A stretch of 64,000 bases of DNA from Ilex aquifolium. Lineage: Eukaryota > Streptophyta > Magnoliopsida > Aquifoliales > Aquifoliaceae. Made by a program: the position numbers and the translations under genes. Below, piece by piece: positions 33,800 to 45,700 of the stretch. Numbering within the stretch: the first letter of the stretch is position 1; the number at the start of each line of letters is the position of its first letter. The notes under the pieces were generated by a model that worked only from the letters and a program-made list of their open reading frames with translations, was not told the DNA's origin and ran no database searches. The stretch lies in the NCBI GenBank assembly GCA_951799425.1, contig OX637395.1:41717173-41781172 (forward strand), in the 5' to 3' direction.

Positions 33800-36700
33800 A
33801 TGGCTAAAGCTCGGGCCACTCGCCGAAGCTTGGATTCGTACACCGTCAAAGGCATCAACAAAACTATCCGACGTAAGTTCTCTCTCCCTCTCTCTCAATT
33901 TTCGTTTTCTATCAAAATTTCCTGGAAATTCTAACTTGCGCATGTTGCGAACTGTTCACAGCGGGTGATTGTGTGTTGATGAGACCGTCCGATTCTTCAA
34001 AGCCGTCATACGTGGCAAGAGTAGAGCAGATCGAGTCGGACAGTAGAGGCGTCAACGTGAGGGTTCACGTACGGTGGTACTATCGGCCGGAGGAGTCGAT
34101 TGGAGGACGGCGACAGTTTCACGGCTCCAAAGAGGTCTTTCTCTCCGATCACTATGATATTCAGAGCGCTGATACGATAGAGGGGAAGTGTACGGTGCAT
34201 AGCTTCAAGAGCTATACGAAACTGGATGCTGTTGGCAATGATGATTTCTTTTGCCGTTTTGAGTACAATTCGTCCACCGGAGCGTTCAATCCCGATAGAG
34301 TAGCCGTGTATGTTGATTAATTGGTGGTTTATTTGGATAATTCGTTTCAAGTTCTATTTCAATTGATGTGAATAGTTCATACATTTATCAGTTGTGGCTT
34401 AATTTGAAGCAGCCTTATTTCTTTCTCTGAATCTTTTGAAGCAGTTGAAAGTGGGGTTTATCTTTGGATTGTGTGTTCGTAATTCGATGAAGGATTTTAA
34501 ATACGATTTTGTTAGTTTAGTGGCAAAATCAGGTTATTTATCATTCAATTTTATTGGATTAGAATGGCTAGGCTACAAGTATGTTCATGTCAATAATGAT
34601 TGTTGCTACAGAGTTAGGGTGTTTCTTCTTTCAAACATGACCCTAGATATTATTTCTAACATCCTTAGAAACTCAATTTGTGAGTTCGCTGCAAGTGAAT
34701 CCAAGATTAGTGAGCTGGTTGTCAGACTCTACTTCCTTGGTCTACGGTCTACCTAGCTGGAATGGTCTGCATGCTTTGATAATGATTCCATTTTCGTAGT
34801 ATTTGAGCGTGTCTTGCATAATTGGAATGAGCCATTATGTTATTTTCTTCAAAAAAATTGGAAATTGCAATGGTTGATTTGAATGTATTGCTGCTTGAGT
34901 GAGTTTTTTTTGCTGGTTCATTTAATATTGCAGGTACTGTAAATGTGAGATGCCTTACAATCCTGATGACCTAATGATTCAATGTGAAGGCTGCTCTGAT
35001 TGGTGAGTTGGATTTCAGAATTATTGTTTCAGTGTATTATTTTCCTTGTGGTACATATCATTGTCTGCAGTTAAATCCTATAGTACTTGTTTTAGATAGT
35101 CTAAGTTTCTAAAGAAGATCGGTTCCAAAGAAAGTGGAGACCATTGAACTCATAGCTTGGATATTTATGTTAATTCGGTCTGAGTTAGTAGGCTACAGAC
35201 ATGGTGATTAATCAAACTTATTGGTTAGATCTTATGAAAAGGTAGACTGATGAAACCAAATCAATTGAAATTATTGACATTGGGAATAGAGATCATGCTG
35301 ATTATTAAGGTACAAATGTCTGGAAACGGAAGAGAATTTTTAGTTCCTAGGCGGCCTTCCATATTTGGCGATAATGCTTATTGAGTTGAGTAGAGTATTA
35401 TCTTTTTTCTCGCATTGAGGGGAGTTGGTTTGCTTCAAGTCTTGTTTGTGGGGGGTATTGCCATCAACGATTTTGTTTTAAGGATCCAGCTTTGCTTGGT
35501 AAAATTGGTTGCATCTACAATAATTATGTGAGTTGTATGTATGCTCGTATGACCGCATAAATGGATTTTGTATCTTGTGTGAGGAATTGGGTTGCAATTC
35601 TCTTTATTAAGTTGCTAACTCTCTTGAAATGGTAAACTAACTAGTTTTCCATCTCAAGGAGAATTTTGTTTGCAAGAGAATACTTGTTAACTAGCTATCA
35701 GTTCTCCTGACACCTTTATGCCCAGTAATTCAAATCTGTATCCATTTTTAAAATTTTGTAGGAGATACAATAGGAAATATAGAAGCAGGATAATTGCTGA
35801 CTAACAAGATGATTGCGAATATCTTAATCATTATTGTGCAATTTTTGTTGTTCAGCTTAAAATGCTTTCTCACTCTATGCTGAGGTCTTCTGCATATTTA
35901 TATGGCAGGTCATATTCGGAATACACACAGTTTTACAGGGGCTAATGACTGTCTCAAAAGTGGGTGGAACCAAAGTTCACACATGACATTAGTGTAGAAT
36001 CTATAAGTTGATTAGTTTTTCGAGATAGATTGGCCTTCAATGGCTTCGCTAGAAAAAAACTACCCTTAGATATTCTTGTGGCAACTCTAGATTAAAACAA
36101 ATTTGAAGGCTAAATTCATAACTGTGATCTAAATATAGCATACTAGCAATATAGGAATTTTATCTTCCCCTAAACAGTTTGCTTAAATCTTTATCCAGTT
36201 AAATTAGGTACTATGTTGTTTCTGGATACTCCTGTTATAGCTTGGTATCACCATTCTATCAAAAGATCCAAAACCCTGTTGTTTACGTAAATCTATAGAC
36301 TGCTCCTCAGCTATTATATATGTGTCACTTGTTTATTAATAAATTATTTGTAACATCACAAAAATATGATTTATTAAGAGAAAGGAAAGGGATATCGAGC
36401 TGCAAATATGTGGATTCCTAATAACAATGAGAGATAATCAAAAGAAATTCAATCAAATGAAGAAAGCAAACGGATCCAAAAAAGAAATCACAGTTTTTGA
36501 TTTATCACAAGATAATAGGGAGGGCAAAACCGTAATAAGTAGAAGAGGCGGATCCCTTATTGCTCTTTGTCGGGATTCATTTACTTTCTATCAATAACAA
36601 ATAGAAATATCCAAAAGCAATTTTCTGAGGTTGGTAGAGTTCAACCAACAAAGGATCTGGTCTTTGTCCAACCTGTAACCAAATATCAAGCATACTTAGA

Positions 36701-39700
36701 CGAATTGGTGAATATTTCTTTCAGAAAAGTCAAATTCTTAGTGTTTGTAGTATAGCTTGTTTAGTTGGATGTAGTAAATGTGAAGATCATAATCTTGTCG
36801 TCTGTAAATTTGTAACTCAATGCCAACTTTATTTGGATAATCAAGGCAACATTTTTTTCTCGCCATGGAGGAGGAACTTCTGTATGAGAATTGGCCTCAA
36901 ACTGTTGGCAAGGCGAACTCCTTGCGTAATGTCGGTGAAAATTAATGACAATGGCATGCCTTTGAATTCTTTTATGACTCACCCTAGATAGAAGCCATGA
37001 ATTAACCACACGTGATCTTCTCAGGCCCGACCCAATAGTATGGCTAAAAAAGCCTGGGCTTTAGGCCTCACTTGAAAGGAAGGCCCCAAATTTATGAGTG
37101 TGTAAATTGTGTAATAATAGTCTAAACAAAAAATGTGACTCCATAAGAAATATAAGTCATGTTTGAGCCCAAATTATTTTTTTTAAATTGAGTAGGTTGG
37201 GCCTATTATTAAGCCCATAAAATCAAAGGCCCCTAAGTTCAAAATTCTTCAAAAAAAAGAGAAAAAAACTACATGTACAATACAAGCACTCAAAAGTCAA
37301 AGTAAGTCAAAATTTACCATCATAATTTTTAATCTCTCTCTTTCTCTCTCTAACGCAAGCATTGTCTTTCTCTCTCACCATCCAAATATAGAAAAGTTAA
37401 AATAAAAGAGATAAAAATAAAACAATTAATGGAATCTAAAAAAAATCTCTTGATAAATTTGTAACTAGTAACAAAAAATTTAAGAAATTTTTTTTAAATG
37501 AAATTCAATGAATTAAAAGATAATCAAACTATACAAGAAGATACCAATACAAATATTCTCTATCATAATCAAATCTGTAATATGACAATCATGGCGTAAA
37601 ACAAAGAAAAATGTTCAAAGAACATGAAAATCTTTATCGTTTATGTCACAAAAAAGATTAAGTGAATTAGCAATCCTAAAAAATATATTGTAACAACACG
37701 TTAATATAAAAACTTAATTATTACTTTTGGATCTCAAAAGGTGAGAAGAATAAATTATATTGAATTTTTATTAATATTACAAATAAAAGGCCTCATTATA
37801 ATTGTTGCTTTAGGCCTCAAAATGTGTCGAGCCGCCCCTGGATCTTCTTGAAGAAAGAAATTGTCCTTCCAAAATTTATAGGCTTCCTATCCATTCAAAT
37901 AATCAAAAGCTATGCCATGAAGCATTAACCCTCACTCTCTTCCCAGCTGACAATCCCCCACCAAAGAGCTCCTCCTCATAATTATAGCAATGTCCTTGGT
38001 TAGGAGCAAACTATATCGGGCAAATGGGCTTCATTTTTTCTCTTGAACTAGTCATAAATATCGAGGTTGCTGTTTTGTTAGGTGTTGTGGCTGGAACATC
38101 TCATTTTATTTTCTTTTAGTGAGCCCAAACCAAAACCTTAGATATCAGAGACTACAAGTGGCATCCAAATTATAAGGAAGGAGTAATCAGAAAAGATAGT
38201 CAAAGTACGCTTTACAAGATAGGAATAGAAATTTCATGATCCAGCTACTTAATATGAATGGGACAGGAACAAAGCTACTTAATACCATTATAAGTTTTGT
38301 CGAAGCTACTTAATCTCATTTTAAGTTTTTTTATTGTGAAAAAAACATAATATCATAATAGTTAAATTCTATGAAAATGGAAATTCCAAGAATGAAAAAA
38401 ATTTGTACTGCAAGATCCATGATGAACCCCGTCAAGATTGGATAAGCTGAAGGAATGGAAAAAAAATGTTCATTTGATGTATGACGTTAGCTGCAAGCTA
38501 TATGCCTTCAATGCTAGGATTTCATGCCAGATTTGGCTTATTAATTTTTCTTGTGGATTGGTACAATTCGGCATAGTGCTTGAATAAATTTACCAAACTT
38601 GCCATTGTCCTGTGTGTACAAATTGGACTAAGTTGAGTTTTGGCCTGCTCAGGCTAAAATCACTCACTCAACAAGTTTAAACAACTTCAAGCTCAAGCTT
38701 GGTTGCTTATCATAGAGATGAACATGAGTGACCCTATTATGGTGTTGAGTCCAAGCTGTTCACGAATAGCTCGGTTTGTTTGTGACCTGAATAGTGTTGC
38801 CCTTGGTGCTCTTCATATGTGTACTCTTCATCAACCTATCAAATGATACTACAGTTCTTTTGGATGCAGAGCCAGGCTTCAGCATGTCATCTCTAAATTT
38901 TTTGTTTTGAAGTTAAATGTAGAAAAAAGTTCATTATAGTAAACAGGAATATTTTATAAGAAATATCTATCTCTCTTTCTGAATGAAAGAAACTGATGCA
39001 GAAATGTTTCTGTTGTCCTTTAATATTTTATGTGGAAATTTTCTCGGGCTCCTCACCCATTAACTTCAAGTAGTGTTGAGTGATATCTTGGATGACATAA
39101 GATTTACCATGTTAGAGTGGAAAAAAAAGGTATAAAACCAATTAGGAAAAAATAAAGAACGTGACCTTAAGTACCACCTTATTGGGAAAATCCTCTCCCT
39201 CAATCTTGTGTTTGAATGCATGTCATAAATGAAATATGTTGCTTGGAATTAAGTTTGCACCTCATTTATATTGCACCAATTCTCTGAGGTTGAGCTTTGA
39301 CGTGCAATCTTGAGCCTAGTTTTTTGGTCTATCATCAACCATCACATCACAAATTTGTGGTATAGATATCAAATGTTCAGCATGCTACTTTTGATTCAGG
39401 TTTCATCCTACTTGTATAGACATGGGCCCAGAGGACGCTGCAAGACTTGAGCACTTCTTTTGCCTAAGTTGTTCTTCTGAAGATCAAAAGAAATTGCAGA
39501 ATTCTCATGCTGCTTCCAGACACTCAGATACGAAGGTAATTAATTCTTAAATAATAAGCACTTCTTTCTGACTTCATTTTACTGCTTAATTTTTCTGAGT
39601 ATTAGCTTTACATGTATTTTTGAATATGAAATGCTACTTTGATTTGTTGTTCATTCGATCTGTTATTAAAATCAATTTAATCTTGATTATCTGCCTTCTT

Positions 39701-42700
39701 TTGTATTTGGTGAATTTCTTCAGGTGAAAAGCCCATGAAATAAAATGAGTTTGTATGATCATACATATATACTTAATAAGGGTTTCACTTAGAAAACTAT
39801 CTTGACAAGTTATTGATAGAACAACAACTTCATGAACCACGATAATTTTGAGCTACACGGTATCCCCATATACATGTCAATTTAATCAAGATAATTTCAT
39901 GGGGCCAGCCATGCTGTATAGCACCAACTGAAGAAGAATAGAAAAGAAGTGAGTGTGCATATGGTTTGTGGGTCAAGAAGGTAGTAAATGCCTGGTTAGT
40001 GAATATTTTTGAATTTTATGTGTAACGAAATAGAAAAGGCATAAAGAACATATGTCATGATAGTTAGAAAGGTATAAGGCAATACCCTACTCGTTGGCTT
40101 TGTTGAGTCTACCAAAAGATGTCGTATCTAATTGGTAATAGTGGAGCCATGTTATGGCCCTAGGAGGCCATGGTCCCCCTCAACTTTTTGAAATTATACA
40201 TTATACCCCTAAAATTATATTTTGATCATATTTTATAAATCACTCAAATTCTTAAAATCATAATTTATACATTAAATTATAATCTTGATTTTATTTTATC
40301 CTCTCGACTATTGATTAGACTATGTAACCATTAACTATTAAAATTGTGACATTTTGTATACATTGTTAAGTTTTGGTATTGTATAAATTTATAAATTTTA
40401 GATTATTTTAAATTATCAATGGTGCAATTGATTTGACTTTTACATCTAATAATTCAACTTGTTTCGATTAACTTTATTCATTTTGTTGAAAATAATAATT
40501 ATTATACTATGTTGTAAGATTGATTCTTATATGTTCTATGCATGTAAATGTCATAACATTAACGATTTCTCGAGAGAGGTCGCCTTCTCTCATGCTAGCA
40601 GTCTTCTACTTCTAGTCGACTACTCTACGATGGGCTTCCCTGTTTCCTTCTTGGGCTCTGCTCGCTCGTCTACGCTCCGACCTAGCAAGTAATAATTGAA
40701 AAACGATGTTTCCTTGCCTGCATTAAAATTTAAAACTTGTCGTAAAAAAAAAAGGTAATCAATCAATTAGATCCACATTGAATAAAAAGTAAAAACACAT
40801 TGTTATACCACTATTTGGCCTCCCTCAAGAGAAAATCCTGGCTTCGCCCCCGGTAATAGTAATGTTGTCTTGCCTCTGAAGATTGTTGACTTTGATCCTT
40901 GTTTTATGATAGATCTTAGCATTGCTGTTTTTTATTGTGTTTCATTTTTTTGTATGTGTTTTTGAGTTTTTTTTCTGTGCGGGGGTGGGGGAGAAGAGGC
41001 TTTTTTGGTGCTCTCTTTCTCCATGAGTAATTTTGCTTGATGTCATGTCAGTTTTGTAATAGGGCAAAGTCGAATAATAGAAATGGATTAGAGTTGAGCA
41101 TATTTTCAGTCGCTTGAGAGTATTTGACTCAAAAGACTTGCTGACCTTGGAAAATCTGAATACAAAGATGAAGTCAACTAGATTTGATTAGAATGAGCAT
41201 CTCTCGCACTTGGACCTTTCATTGGTCCTCATAAACACCAATTCGTCACTTTTTAGCTTGATCCACCTTTTTGCTCCTTTAGGTCTCTACATCTATAAAG
41301 GCATCTTATGCTAATCATCAATGCTTTGTCTTAGACGACACTTGGTTCAAAGGCCACGAGGTGTATATGTCTTAATGAAGTTTGTCCAATTAGATGTTAG
41401 TCATAAAAATCTATAAACCTCCACGAGTTCAAGTAAAAGCAATTCCAATAGTCATTAAAGAAACAACTTCAGACCTTCCTATCTAATAGCAATCTAGAGA
41501 AATTGAAGCTGTACTATCCCCAGCTATGTAGTCAAGGACTGAAGAGTAATTATGTTCTAGAGTTGCAATATTTCAGCGCTAGAGGGCTACTCAATGTTGC
41601 AGGATTTGGATTTTTAAGCATCAAACTGGATGACGTGGAGGTCTACCATGGACAGCTGACATTGTAAGCCATTAATGAAGCATAACAGGAAATGGCCCAC
41701 AACAAATCATTAATTGTCTTCAAGTGAAGGTATAAATGTAAAACTAGCAGTTCGAGTAAGTACCCCAAAATATAGAGCTGTATTCACATAAGACTGGGTT
41801 AATATTGGTGGCAGCTTTTACAGTAGCAAGAGATGCCTCACAACTCATTGTTTATTACCTTGTATGATCTTCCTTGAAATGACAAATGTTGCTCATAAAG
41901 CTGGCAACTGGTTAGTTAAGTGGAATGTTGTACAAACTCAACTCAACAAAATTTGTTCAACATACCTAAAGGTTGTAAGTAATTATCAAATATATGATCT
42001 ATGTAAATGGTAAAGAAAGCTTGTATCCTACATCAAATTATTAGGATTACCCAATGCTAGTTTATATGATTAAAAGAGGTTGTATTCCACATCCAATTAT
42101 TAGGATTACCCACTGTTGGTTTATATGCTCGACTAACTTCTCCATTCATTGTCAGTTGTTTTTGAGTTGGATGCTATAACAGAAACATGGTAAGAATACT
42201 TGTACATGATACTTCTGAGTCCTGCTTGAACATGGGAGCAAGTTGAGGCTATCTTGCACTTATGTTCTTATTTTGGTGGGCAGACTAATTCTAGAGACTG
42301 TTGGGTATTGCTTCTTTTGAATAAGTTAAGTGTAATACCCCGTTCTATTTTGGCAAGGAACTAGTTAGGGAATATTATCTTGGAAGGAATAAGAAAAATG
42401 TTAAAGAAGAATTTAGAATAGTCTAAAAGAATCTAGAATATTGGAGAAGTTTCTAGAAAAATCAAGAATATTCTAGAAGAATCTAGAATGTTGGAGAAGT
42501 CTCCAGAAAGTTCAAGAATAACCTAGAATAGTCTAGAAGAATCTAGAATGTTGAAGAAGTTTCTAGAAAGATCTAGAAGGTTCTAGAACATCGAGGAACC
42601 TAGAGCACTCCGGAAGGTTTTAGAAGATTCTAGAGAGATAAAGAGTACTCCACAATGTCCTAGATTAGTATGGAGACTTCTAGAGATGTGGAGAATTAAC

Positions 42701-45700
42701 CATTGTATAAAAATCTACAATTGGAACCTAGAAAGTTCCAAGTAAGGAAATGAAGGAAGGTTCCCCACACCAAGGAAAGAATGACACATGTCCACATTCT
42801 AGAGTATTCCTAGGAGTCTTGAAGGCCTATAAATAGGGGACTTGGTTATTGAATTGGGAGGAAAACACATTGGTGACCTCCCACTAAAGAGAGAGAGAAA
42901 GAATAGAGAGTAAAAGAGAGAAGAATGAAAGAAGAAAACCTCATCAAAAGAGAAAGGAAATTGTGAGAGAAAGAGGAAAGGCATCGGCAATATCTCACTC
43001 TACTTCGGGTGACAAAGCATTTCCTTTGGACTTGAGGTGAGTGGTTTGGCATGCTACGTATCTTCGAAAATTCCTCGTATCCCTAAAAACTTTCAAAATA
43101 TTACATCATGCTTGTTCATTACTACCTTTCCAAAATGTTTGACTAAGTGTCTAAATACTTGTGGCATACGATTCTCCTTACTTGATGAATACTTTTGTGA
43201 AGTATTGTGACTCCATCACTTGTTTATATGGTGAGACTTTGTGATAGTGAATGGGACCATGATTGAAAGTCCAGGGAAATTATTCTTCTATGTGGAGTGA
43301 CCCTGGCCACTAGGGAACAGACCCGGGGGAGGCTGTGGTGACCCTAGTGCTCAACGGTTGAAGGAACAGTGCCTGGTGCGTCCTGGTGACCTTCACCGGA
43401 TCGTCTTAGGGAACAGTTCCCGGGCGCCAACCCGTGGTGACCCTAAGAACGATGTTGGATCCAACCCTGAGATATAATCACTTTGTGATAGTGAATGAGA
43501 CCATGATTGAAAGTCCAGGGAAATTATTCCTCTGTGTGCGGGTGACTCTGGCCACTAGGGAACAGACCCGGGGGAGGCTGTGGTGACCCTAGTGCTCAAC
43601 GGTTGAAGGAACAGTGCCTGGTGCGTCCTGGTGACCTTCACCGGATCGTCTTAGGGAATAGTTCCCGGGCGCCAACCTGTGGTGACCCTAAGAACGATGT
43701 TGGATCCAACTCTGAGATATATTCTGGCATTTGGTATTTGGTTCCCACCGATTACTGGATATCGTACGGTCTCCACCATTATGATATGATTCACCATTGT
43801 GGTATGCTTTCTTGTTGAAATCCAATTGTGTTATTCTTGAAAAATTGATTATCTTATATTCTGGCATTTAGTATTTGGTTTCCATCGATTATTGGATATC
43901 GTGCAGTCTCCACCATTATGATATGATTCACTTTTGTGGTATGATTCCTTGTTAAAATCCGATTGTGTTATTCTTGAGAACTTGGTTATCTTGATGAAGT
44001 TATTTTTCCAAATCTTTGTTTTACATGTCGTATGCCAAATATGTTTTTCAGCCACTTTATGCATGCCTTTCCATTCACTGGGCTTTTTAGCTCATGGTTT
44101 CAAAATAAAATTTTTTCAGGTAAAAGATTAGAGTGCCAATAGTGGACTCAGGGAATTGATTGGGGACTAATAGTGTTGTGACCTCCGTAGCATATATCGT
44201 ATAGCCATCTTTACTTGTTTGGATAATTGGGGCAAACAAGTTTAGGTATGTTGACTTTGACATATTGACGTGAGATCAATTTAGTGTTAATGTTGTTTTC
44301 CACTCCTACATTATTAGTTTATTGTTAGGCTTACGTGTTCCATAGGTTATAAATCTATGGTTCACGGCCGGTCATGCCCTTGGAGTTGGGGTGTGACATT
44401 AAGAGATACCAGTTCTTATTCCCAGATTCCTCTTCATCAAGGGGAGTTAAATTTTGATGTTTTGGATCTCGAAAGATTCCTCCACCTGCATGTGTGCCCG
44501 CCTCATTTCAGTTTGCTTCGTGGTACCTCATCCCCCCTCCCCCCACAGACCGTACCGCCCCAATCTAGGGTATAATATCTGTTACAAACGATAAAGAAGA
44601 CTCAACAATAACCACATATCTCTGCCACTTTTATATAAACTTTACTATTCATAAATACAAGTACATACTCAAATATTCACCAAACTCCTTAGTGAAATGG
44701 CTCACTATGAGACCTACTGATTTATAGACCGTGATACTAATCACAAAACTAAGATCTTATATATACAATTTATGTCTAAAAGATATAAAGACAAGACCCA
44801 CATGATAACATCTCAAATCGATCTTCTAGACTCGACAGTGAACTCCTCGTGTCTTTACGGATTTCCTGGAAAGGTATTAAAACCATTAGTGAGAGTAAAG
44901 ATACGATCAGTAATCATGAGCACAATAGGAGATAATCAGATAAAAAAACACTTTATTTATTTAGGAATAACCTTAACAACGTAACAATTACCAACATTCA
45001 AATTACAATTCACACAGACGTTGTTCGTGTATATCACATAGACACAAGTTGTATATACCATATTGGCAAAATATACCACACAAATAATTACTTTTACATA
45101 ATTAACTTATGCCACACAACGATTACCCCCCACGCACACACCCCCGGCCTCCCAGCGAATTCAAACCACACAATTTTTTCTTGTCACTTAGACGACTCAA
45201 GTCACATAAATAATTCTCGTCACTTGGATGACTCAAGCCAAATAAATAATTCTTGTCACTTAGACGGCTCGTGCAACATAATAATTCTCATCACTTAGAC
45301 GGTTTATGCCACATAATAATTCTCGTCACTTACATGACTCAAGCCACATAACCAAATCCTGTCACGTAGATGCCCGTCACTTAGACAACTAAAATCACAT
45401 ATCTTGTCATGTAGACAACTCGTATCGAACCATTAATTTCTGTCATTTAGACAGCTCGCAATCATTTAATATTTTTCGTTACGTACACATCAATTCACAT
45501 GATTATTTTTTGTCTCATCGTATAGACGAATCACATTCACAAGTAGATTCACCGTACACACAATCAACTCGACTCGCGTGCATATGTTCCATAGTGCGGT
45601 TCACCCAAGCCACAATGGCTTACCTTGTCACTTGGACAATTTCCATCACACGACAGTATTTACCACTCAGTTATTAATTCTCAATAAAAATCATAACATA

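Larger units (their letters stand above)
42331..44398 (+). mobile_element. 2.07-kb solo LTR in SHL intron 4
   Basis: Fossil solo LTR bounded by TGTAATACCCC and GGGGTGTGACA (the TGT..ACA and CACCCC-type ends typical of large chromovirus-like Ty3/gypsy LTRs). Perfect 5-bp target duplication TTAAG (42326-42330 and 44399-44403). A TATA motif CCTATAAATAGGGG near 42827 sets the plus orientation, the same as SHL. No internal region remains. Lineage assignment is tentative. Confidence 0.8.

Noticed and set aside
34436-34756. 106-codon frame in SHL intron 2
   Set aside because: Lies wholly within an intron with good splice sites; no recognisable domain.
36360-36760. Possible organelle DNA insert in SHL intron 3
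   Set aside because: No chloroplast or mitochondrial gene sequence could be recognised.
33800-39535. EBS instead of SHL
   Set aside because: The BAH end [13 protein letters not shown] is SHL-like; EBS has VGAEDYYCRFEYK in my memory. The two are close, so some doubt remains.
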